A stretch of 28,532 bases of DNA from Bondarzewia mesenterica (taxonomy: Eukaryota; Basidiomycota; Agaricomycetes; Russulales; Bondarzewiaceae). Shown piece after piece: positions 21,275 through 28,532 of the stretch. The notes beneath the pieces were generated by a model. It was not told the origin of the DNA and did not search any database. It saw only the letters and a program-made list of their open reading frames with translations. Position numbers and translations under genes: made by a program. The DNA lies in assembly GCA_004802705.1 (NCBI GenBank), contig SGPL01000432.1:1-28532 (forward strand), in the 5' to 3' direction. Within the stretch, counting starts at the first letter, position 1; the number at the start of each line of letters is the position of its first letter.

Positions 21275-21281
21275 TTACTAA
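21275..21281 (+). promoter_or_regulatory. Candidate Yap1/AP-1-like site TTACTAA
   Basis: This is an exact match to the fungal Yap1 response element TTACTAA, about 594 nt upstream of a GST start codon. Yap1-type factors activate GST genes under oxidative stress in fungi. A single 7-mer can occur by chance. Confidence 0.25.
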
Positions 21282-21756
21282 TCTCGCAGATGCCATGGTC
21301 GGCTTCGGGTTGAAGACCACGGGCCATTCAGTCCTCATGAGAGAGTTCTCAAGGTGTTCCCAGCAAACACAGCACAGTAGCGTTCTGAATATGGCAGGTG
21401 AGCAAGAACAACTTAACCCGTTATCATGTGTTGTGCCGACGGAAGCACAAGCGGGCATTCCAGGTCAAATATCCGTGGCTGATCCAGCATGATTATAATT
21501 CATCAGCGACAGTGCAACGGTGTACGAGGTGTTGCTGACGCTCTTCTATTCGTTCTTGCCTCGAAGGATATTTATCCACCAATAATCGTTTATCAGATAT
21601 CCATGTCGGGAAGCGTACTGTCATATTCATGGAAAGTCCGACTCAGACGCAAGACTGATCATTAATCACGCCTTTTGACGCTCGGCCGCGACGAGTTGGG
21701 CTCAAGTCTTTCCAGTCTTCGACGACATTCTATCCTGCCATCGATCGTTCCCATGG

Positions 21757-21765
21757 TATATATAT
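21757..21765 (+). promoter_or_regulatory. Candidate TATA box of the GST gene
   Basis: TATATATAT lies 110 nt upstream of the GST ATG and is followed by C/T-rich sequence up to the start codon, a typical core-promoter arrangement for a well-expressed fungal gene. Confidence 0.5.
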
Positions 21766-21874
21766 GTTGGTTCCCATCCCACCTTCCATACCATAAAACC
21801 CCTTCTCCCAGGCCGTCCCATCTCTCAACTCGTCCTCTTTCCCAAACCTCCGATTTTGAAGTACTGTATTAACC

Positions 21875-22793
21875 ATGGTCCTCAAGATCTACGGCGTCCC
21901 CTTGTCCACCTGCGTCCGCCGCGTCGCAGTGGTCTGTAAGGAGAAGAACGTGCCCTACGAGCTCGTGACTCTCGACCTCCAGGCCGGCGAGCACAAGAGC
22001 CCCGCGTACCTTGAGAAGCAACCCTTCGGGCAGGTCCCGTACATCGTACGCCCCCTTTCCCCTCCCCTCCCCGATGCAACGTCGACTCAGGAAGATGCAT
22101 CTGTGCGTTGAAAGGATGACGACGGTTTCATCCTGTACGAGTCACGTGCGGTCGCGCGTTATATCGCGGCCAAGTACGCGAGCCAGGGCACACAGGGCCT
22201 CATCCCGACCGACCCTAAGGCGATCGCGCTCTTCGAGCAGGCCGCCAGCATCGAGGTGACCAACTTTGATCCCTCCGCCTCAGGCATTGCCGCCGAGAAG
22301 ATCTTCAAACCGTGCGTGTCTCACCTTCCTCTTCGATGTCGGAAACGTGTGTGCTGATGAAATATTTTCAAAATTGATTGTGTGCAGGGCGCGCGGGGTC
22401 AAGGGCAGCGATGAGCGCGCGGCAGAGCTTGCTGCAACGCTTGAGGATAGGCTCCAGGGTTACGAGAGGATCCTGAGCAAGCAAAAGTACCTCGCTGGTG
22501 ATGTACGTCCTTCCCATACTTTCTCTTTCACTCGCGTGAGATGCTGACAGTGCCCAACGGCGCGCTGCGTAAAGCAAATCACGCTTGCGGACCTTTTCCA
22601 CCTCTCATACGGCTACGTCATCACGAGCATTGGTTATGAGCAACTGTCCAAGACTCCCAATGTCGCTAGGTACGTTTTATATTTTGCGTTGGTCGCATGG
22701 TTTGGTTACTTAACTTTGGTGTCGGCGTGTGGTAGGTGGTGGAAGGATATTTCCTCCAGGCCGTCATGGCAGGCGGTCAAGGACGGCGCATAA
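21875..22793 (+). CDS. Glutathione S-transferase, phi-like class
   Basis: This cytosolic enzyme conjugates glutathione to electrophiles and may act as a peroxidase. Five exons (21875-22045, 22115-22311, 22388-22502, 22575-22669, 22736-22793) give 211 aa, the normal size. The N-terminal thioredoxin fold has KIYGVPLSTCVRRVAVVCKE with the Ser expected as catalytic residue in phi-class enzymes, then FGQVPYI (the cis-Pro that binds the glutathione backbone) and YESRAVARYIAAKY (glutathione gamma-Glu contact, ES). The all-helical C-terminal domain includes YLAGDQITLADLFHLSYGYV, which contains the fold-stabilising N-capping-box motif region, and ends WWKDISSRPSWQAVKDGA. Start: ATG in context aaccATGg, directly after a CT-rich leader. 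Codon use is strongly C-ending in the first exon, and a clear TATA box is present. Both suggest high expression. Confidence 0.95.
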
Positions 22794-22998
22794 GGGGGTC
22801 GTTGTCCGCTCGTCCTGTCGAAGTTGAAGTGAAAATGTATTACAATATATCAACAACCATGAAATGCGCTACTGTGTGATGGAACAACCAGATGTCTCGT
22901 ACGATGTCAGGATGGGGCGGTTCATATATGGGGTGAAAATCGCTGCGTATATTCGATGGATTCCAAGAACTACGAGAGCCCATGAACATTGTTGTTCA

Positions 22999-24686
22999 CT
23001 ATCCTCCATTGCCCTTCAAATCATCCATTGCTTTCTGAACCTCCAGCCTCTCCATGACAGCCCTATGTAGACTGGACTTGGCCGCACGTCCCTTCCCCTT
23101 CCCCTTCACATTACCATCCGCACCAGAATCCTTCGTGAGCTCTGAGACCGCCGCAGCGATAGCGGAGCCGTTATTTCCTCCCGTTTGCGCGGTGGCAGCA
23201 AGGGGGACAGATGAGGAGGATGTGAGATGTGAGGGGACTATAAGAGGCGCAGGGCGGGGCGGGGGCGGCCACTGATATGAATCAAAAGAGAATTAGGTGA
23301 CAGATGAGCAGTGAAAAATGTGGATATGAGTGCACTCACCCCTCGACGCGGCTGATTGAAATGCAAAGCTGCCCAAGGCGGATGCTCGCGCTCGAGGCTG
23401 ACGATGTGATCTTCTAAGAACTTCAGTCGATGCAGCAAAGACACGGGCGGCGACGGCACTTCGCGTCATCATTTCAGCGTTTTCTGTCTCTACAGAGACG
23501 GGAAGAGGGGAAGGGGCGCACCGTATCGCACTGCCAAGTGTTCCTCGAGGTTCCTCAGTCTCTCGTCCAACCCGGGGTGTTTGTCCGATAGCACGTCCAC
23601 GTCCGCATGCACGGGTTGGGGCGCGACCTTGACGGTTCGCCGCAATGGGCCCTCCTCGTTCCGCGCGACGTCGAACTTCATCATGATATCACGATCGACG
23701 GGCTTCGCGTCCGTCCGCGCGCACGACGGAGGGGCGGTTTCTGTGGATTCGGAGGACGTGTCGGTGCGCGCACGTTTCTTGGCGTAGAGGAATTCGGTGC
23801 GGTTCGACGCGTCGTTGCGCGCGCGGTTTCGAGCAAGGAGGAGTGAGATGGACTTGTTTATCTGGGTCAAGATTTTGCAAAGGGTTGGAGAGGATGATGT
23901 GAAAAGGGAGGGAAGAGGAGGAAAAAGGGGACGTACAGATGTTTGTGAGCGCGGTTCGGCGTCGTTTCCGAGGTGCACATACTCGAGTTTGCGCTCCTCC
24001 AACGGCTTCACTGGTGAAGGGAGTTGTCCAGATTGAGCATTTTCCGATCGGCTGGGGCTCGTGCTCTTGCACTTTAAAAGCCGCTGCATTGAATGTTTTC
24101 CGATCTTTCAGTTGGACATGTGCATAATGAGTGAGCGATGAAGCTGGACAGAGGGACGAACCGAGAGATTGTCGCGTAATTCGGTGAGCGCGGGCGGCAC
24201 CTCGTTCGCCTCCCAATCGGGGTTTAAGACGAGCATGTCGGTCTCGAAGCCGCGAAGGGCCTGTGTCAAACCAACACGAGAGAGAAATGTCTTGAGGGCT
24301 GCATCCCAGTGCCGTGGGAGCTCCGGAGGGGGAGGGGAGGGTGAAGGAGTAGGGCGTTTTGTCGGTGGGGGAGGAGGAGGGGGTATTGGCGGGTGATGCG
24401 GCTGGGTGGTGGGCGGATGGTACTGCTGGAATTGATGCGACTGGTAGGCGTAGGGTTGTTGGTACGGCGAGGTGTACGGGAAAGAAGTCACAGGCCATGG
24501 TTGGCTTTGCCAGGTGGTGGGGAAGTTGTAGTAGGGCTGGGTGGGCGCATTTTGGAGTGGTTGAGGTGGGGATTGGAAAAATGTGGATGTCGGGGGTGCA
24601 GACGATATAGCAGTGTTTTTCTGCGCGTTTGTATATTTCTTTGGACGTGAGGGACCCGCTGCTGAGGGCGGAGGGCCTTGAGCCAT
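22999..24686 (-). CDS. Proline-rich protein of unknown function
   Basis: I do not recognise this gene by name. Five exons (24686-24162, 24104-23937, 23861-23522, 23458-23340, 23271-22999) give 474 aa. Residues about 1-130 are low-complexity, Pro/Gln/Tyr/Ser-rich, with an uninterrupted Pro run (IPPPPPPPTKRPTPSPSPPP) that could bind SH3, WW or EVH1 domains. A short ordered segment follows (WDAALKTFLSRVGLTQALRG). The middle has basic NLS-like patches (LYAKKRARTDTSSES). Near residues 330-390 lies the most conserved-looking part: DERLRNLEEHLAVRYVPSPP, then a heptad-like LHRLKFLEDHIVSLE and REHPPWAALHFNQPRRGWPP. The tail includes KGKGKGRAAKSS. Inference: a nuclear protein with a short C-terminal coiled coil. 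Splicing is consistent with frame throughout. It shares a 155-bp divergent promoter with VPS53. Confidence 0.72.
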
Positions 24687-24841
24687 GGAAAAAGTTGTCG
24701 AGTGAGACTGTGAGTTGTGGAATTAGATTAGGGTTAGGGTGGCTACGGCTGAAGGCTTCAGCTAAACAGAGCTCGACATCCACGCTTCACTCACATTTCC
24801 CTCCGACGCGCAGCTCGGGCTAGGGCAAACAAGCGCTGTAC
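24687..24841. promoter_or_regulatory. Compact divergent promoter (proline-rich gene / VPS53)
   Basis: Only 155 bp separate the two start codons. The interval contains TTAGGGTTAGGG (24728-24739) and, 8 nt further on, a 15-nt near-perfect palindrome gctgaag-g-cttcagc (24748-24762). No TATA box is visible. Confidence 0.6.
24728..24739 (+). promoter_or_regulatory. Telobox: two tandem TTAGGG units
   Basis: The exact sequence TTAGGGTTAGGG lies in the short divergent promoter, 42 nt from the proline-rich gene start and 103 nt from the VPS53 start. Telomere-repeat motifs in promoters are bound by Myb/telobox factors such as Tbf1 in fungi. Confidence 0.5.
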
Positions 24842-27800
24842 ATGTACCGACCATCCAGCGAGGAGCTCCCCCATGAATTAATCATCTCCATCCAACGCGT
24901 CCTCGACCTTCATCCAGGTCCGGACACTGATCCTCTCGACAACCTTTCTGACGAATTTGATTCTGTCAACGTCCTCAATGGATATTTTCCTGACGGTTTG
25001 TTTCTGCTTCTTCTTCTTCCAGTGCGCGTGCTGACAGCTTAGCTCCTCATGGATTGTAGAGGCGTCACTGGGGCAGTTAGACGCTGTCCAAGCACGTCTG
25101 GCGCAGGATGAGCAGGACCTACAGCACGAGATCACTGCACTGCAGGAGGAGCTACGGCTCCAGCAAGATCCCAACAAGATGCAGATCATCCAAGAGATGA
25201 TTTCTGTGCGTTTCTTCCTCGCTATCACCATTCCCAGCTAAGACGCGTTGTATGCCGTTCAACAGGATCTCCTAGGACAGATGTCTCTCATCAGGGAGAA
25301 AGCGACAGAGTCAGAAGCGATAGTCCGCAATATCACAAAGGATATTCAGGTGCTTGACCTCGCGAAGAAGAACCTCATCCTCAGCATGACTACATTGAAG
25401 CGTCTACAAATGCTCGGTATGTCTCTTCTCCCCTTACGATACAGGGCGATCCTCATCAAACCAGTGAATGCCCTGTCGCAACTCGAGGACTATGTAAAAA
25501 ACAAGAAATATGCGGAGATCACTCAGAGCCTTGCAGTATGCATGTTCTAGGTTTACCCAAGGATGCCGACTTACAGGCTTGTTTCCAGGCGGTCAAGCAA
25601 ATATCAGCCTCTTTCAAGCCATATACCTCTGTGCCGCGCATCGCACAGCTCTGGAAACACATACAAGAGATACAAGGCGAAATCCGTTCCTTGATCGAAG
25701 CCGATTTCGATGCTTAGTATGTTCAATCGATCCCATCTATCCTCCTCTCATACCCCGTCTCACCCTTCGCTCCTCCCAACTGACGAACCTACCGACCATA
25801 TTCACAGCTACTTGCAGAGTGCGAACGCGCCGAAACCGCACACGATCGCGAACGCGAGTGCAGCCGCCGACATCCTCGGTGCGGACGTGCGGATCGCGCT
25901 CACTGCGCGGTACACCGCACAACTCCTGGCCGAGTACCGGCGCGTTTTCCGCCTGACAGACGAGGCGGGGCAGCTGGATAATATTTCGCGGCGATTCGCG
26001 TGGTTTCGGCGCTTGCTGAGCACACATGAGGGCGGGCTCGGGCGCGCATTTCTGGAGGAGTGGAAGGTTGGGTGGTGGTTGGTCAGCGGGTTTGTCGAGG
26101 TGACGAGGTATGTGCAGCATAACACCCCACTGATTCATTCAGCGTGTGTGGATTGAGGGATCATCTGCCAGAGACGATATGGCGGCGCTATTGTCAAGGG
26201 CAGGCAAGGACCTCACGGTTGCGATGCTCCTGGATGCTCTGCAACAGACGAAAGATTTTGAGTTGTCGATGGCGAGGAAGTTCGCGACCCCCGTGAGTCT
26301 GCCCATTGTACCTTCAGCCATCATTGCTCGAACTGTGTTCGCATAGTTTCAAGACATCCTTCAGGCCACATCGTCTACCCCCACCCGTCCTCTGCAACCC
26401 ATAAGTTCTGCCTTCGAGCCTTACATGGGCGTGTACGTCGATGCGCAGGATAAGTATGTCTTCCTCTCCTCACGGGCTCGGATGTGCGCTAACCATTCAA
26501 CGCCAGAACCATAGCCGACATGCTCGCGCCACACCGCGGCCCTCGCGCCCGCACCTCGCTCGATACAGCGCAGAGTGCAACCGAGTCTGAGGACGGCGAT
26601 GCACCTGCCGCAGCTGTGCTCCCGTCCTCCACCGAACTGTTCTATATTTACGGCCAGACGCTCGAAGGGTGTGCCAAGCTATCGACAGGCAAACCGCTGT
26701 TTGAGCTGTGTTCGGTGTTTCGCAAGTGGCTGCGGATCTATGCCGGTGCGCGCGCCCCGTTTGTGTTCGTTTGGACGGCGGTAAAACTGATATATGCGTG
26801 GCGGTGCAGAGGAGGTGTTGGCCACGAATAGGAAGAAGTGAGTTCATTTTCTTCGATCCTCTCTGGCGGGTGTTAATGACTGCCCTCCACAGGTCTGCAG
26901 TACAAAGCCGTCGATCAATGGATTCACGATGGGATATCAGCGAAGTGAAGAACGCCTGTTTGCTCATCAACACTGCGGATTATTGCCAGACTACCGCGCA
27001 GGAGGTGCGTATCTCGCTCACCATCCGTCGCTGCGGTGTCTTCCATCAAAGAGAGCTGACCACGCATAGCTCGAGGAGAAATTGCGCGAGAAGATCTCAG
27101 CAGAGTACAAGACAAAGATCTCGTTCCAGGCCGAATGCGATCTCTTCATCAGGTCCGTGCCCCACCACAGTCCATTACGAAATAATCAACTCTTCAATTA
27201 TGACCGCGCACTCTAGCGTAGCCTCAGGCGCGATCTTCATCCTCCTACGCGAACTCGAAGTCGCGTGCGAGCCCCCGTTGCAGACGCTCACGCGTACGGC
27301 TTGGGCCACGCAGAACGAGCAGGTCAGTGGCCAGTCGTCTTTTGTCGACGACCTGGTGCGCACGCTGGAAACCGTCGCGGAAACGGTCAAACCGCTTATC
27401 GAGGGCAAGAAGTACCTGAGGAACTTTTTTCGACAAGGCCGTCAGGTGCGTCTCTACTTGTCACGAGGGTGGAATGTGGGGCCGGGTGCTGATGGCGCGG
27501 CCGGGATGGGTAGTCTGATCATTACCAGATTTACGAATGCGCTCGTGAAGAGTCGACCGCTCAGAGAGAACGGTGCCGAGCAGGTCAGCTGGTTGATGTC
27601 TTGGCTGTCCGTGAGCGGGATTCACGGTACTGATTTGATGTTTTGGGCATAGCTGCTCATTGATCTGTCGGTGTTGAAAGCGTGTCTGCTGAAATTACCG
27701 GGCGAGGCTTTGACAACGTCCGGGTAAGCTATCTACCCAGATCATTCATTTGGCTGATATTAAACCGTTCTCATCTGGAAGGTACACGAGGAGCATCACA

Positions 27801-28532
27801 AAGGGCACGCAGCGTCTAGAGGCGCTGCTGAAAGTCATCGTGACGCCACAGGTCCGCTTCTTCTCTCTTTTCTTGCCCACGCGCGCCTGTTCCTTCCTAC
27901 GCTATGTATGCTGTCTTTGGGTTCTAGTTCTCGCTTTATCTGCGCCTGATTTATCCGTTGCTAAGTTGGTTTTTGATCATTCTGGATGGCTGATTATCTG
28001 GTGGCACTCAGGACCCGGCTGAAGGCTTCATACTCAACTATACCCTCCTTATCGGCGATGCGTCCTTCTCCAATTTTCAAAAGGTATAGTCCGTGTTCGA
28101 CTTCCATTTTCATAGTCTATTCAGTCATACTGCTCCTTCCCATCAACGCACATCCGGCCATCTCCCAAAATTTGCCCTTCATCTTCCCCGCACACGCGTG
28201 TATGAACACATTCGTCCTTGACCTTCAAACCCACACACGATCCGCACCTTCCCGAAAACTTCCTAATCACGCTCAACGTCCGCAGATTCTGGATCTCAAA
28301 GGCACCCCACGGAGCGAAGAGAACGACCTTCTCGACGCGTTCGTGACGACGACAAGCACGAAACCCGAGCTCGAACAGACGTCCTTCCTGACGGCGCTCG
28401 ACATGGACCCGCCGGCAAACGGGACGATGCTTCAGACGGGTGCGCTCACGTCGCCGAGTGGCAGCCGCGTGTCGCTGCCGAGTCTGCTCGCCAGTCCAGG
28501 TGCGGGCGAGGGCATCCTCGCCGCGCTGGGTT
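24842..28532 (+). CDS. VPS53: Vps53, GARP/EARP tethering-complex subunit (3' end beyond window)
   Basis: Vps53 is a large coiled-coil subunit of GARP, which tethers endosome-derived vesicles at the trans-Golgi network. Eighteen exons are visible (first 24842-24995, last starting 28286 and running off the window). The N-terminus has DPLDNLSDEFDSVNVLNGYF, the Vps53 hallmark. It is followed by a long coiled coil including IREKATESEAIVRNITKDIQ and LDLAKKNLILSMTTLKRLQM, then NISRRFAWFRRLL. Further on come EELFxIYGQTLEGCAKLSTG-like sequence, CLLINTADYCQTTAQELEEK and LLIDLSVLKACLLKLPGEAL, all in family order. Anomaly: at 27425-27430 a run of six Ts puts exon 13 one base out of phase. With five, the expected FFDKAVRFTNALV would be read; as given, exon 14 is read in the wrong frame. 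Because sequence quality varies in this window, an indel error is likely. The intron at 28084-28285 (202 nt) is the longest here. Confidence 0.92.

Larger units (their letters stand above)
20762..21874. other. 1.1-kb intergenic region upstream of the GST gene
   Basis: No gene was recognised; the open frames are short and lack family features. It should contain the aldo/keto reductase 3' UTR and the GST promoter. Candidate elements are TTACTAA at 21275-21281, a CCAAT near 21578, and TATATATAT at 21757-21765. Confidence 0.5.

Noticed and set aside
21199..21492. Open frames upstream of the GST
   Set aside because: They are under 100 codons on both strands with no family features; the region is better read as promoter and 3' UTR.
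18812..22793. Aldo/keto reductase plus GST as a secondary-metabolite or detoxification cluster
   Set aside because: No synthase, P450, transporter or pathway regulator lies nearby, and 1.1 kb separates the two genes. Adjacency alone is not enough.
23689..24783. 364-codon minus-strand open frame
   Set aside because: It overlaps the proline-rich gene in another frame and runs through its introns and start. The chosen frame has consistent splice sites and family-like segments.
25536..25588. Alternative acceptor at 25576 in VPS53, adding four codons (ACFQ)
   Set aside because: Both acceptors keep the frame, but the shorter intron would be 41 nt and the longer form gives the more family-like AAVKQ. 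I kept the 53-nt intron.
28016..28030. 15-nt identity between a VPS53 exon and the VPS53 promoter palindrome (24746-24760)
   Set aside because: In 28.5 kb roughly one such 15-mer match is not improbable, and the exon copy is in-frame coding sequence, so I treat it as chance.
1..28532. tRNA, rRNA, transposon or other mobile-element genes
   Set aside because: By eye I found no A/B box pair, no rRNA-like sequence, no terminal inverted repeats with a transposase and no reverse-transcriptase frame. A tRNAscan or RepeatMasker run would settle this.

Overview
This window is nuclear DNA of a basidiomycete fungus, most likely an Agaricomycete (mushroom-forming class). The evidence is dense gene packing on both strands, many short introns (mostly 50-80 nt) with GT-AG ends, very small exons, and proteins typical of that class: two different F-box families and a coiled-coil protein whose C-terminal half resembles the Agaricomycete domain DUF6697. 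I built gene models by joining reading frames across splice sites. Every complete model keeps one open frame and its summed exon length is a multiple of three. None has been checked against transcripts or databases.

Layout, left to right: 3' end of an SMP-domain gene, probably MMM1 (+, 68-331); F-box protein (-, 678-2572); GPI-transamidase subunit PIG-U/Cdc91 (+, 2704-4521); M17 leucyl aminopeptidase with 17 exons (-, 4766-7371); a 1.66-kb stretch without a gene but with a diverged repeat; GNAT-like acetyltransferase (-, 9031-9942); proteasome subunit alpha-3 (+, 10383-11504); Ctr copper transporter (-, 11683-12455); a 1.2-kb gap with a strong G-quadruplex tract; F-box-like/LRR-type protein (+, 13681-15623); coiled-coil/DUF6697-like protein with a likely SUMO-interacting motif (-, 15935-18353); aldo/keto reductase with 13 exons (+, 18812-20761); phi-like glutathione S-transferase (+, 21875-22793); proline-rich uncharacterised protein (-, 22999-24686); and VPS53 of the GARP complex, cut by the window end (+, 24842-28532).

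The genes do not form one pathway. Most are housekeeping functions: ER-mitochondria contact, GPI anchoring, peptide and protein turnover, copper uptake and endosome-to-Golgi tethering. The aldo/keto reductase and GST lie in tandem and could share stress or detoxification control, but that is inference. Genes are often in divergent pairs with compact shared promoters (131 bp for F-box/PIG-U, 155 bp for proline-rich/VPS53) or convergent pairs.

I found no mobile element, tRNA, rRNA, secondary-metabolite cluster or unmistakably new system. The points most worth following are an apparent one-base frameshift in VPS53 at a run of six Ts, a double TTAGGG telobox in the proline-rich/VPS53 promoter, a SUMO-interacting motif in the DUF6697-like protein, the uncharacterised proline-rich protein with its motif-rich C-terminus, and a proteasome gene whose first four exons are 3, 16, 27 and 15 nt. 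Nineteen isolated N bases are confined to 2148-4043, so sequence quality is uneven there.
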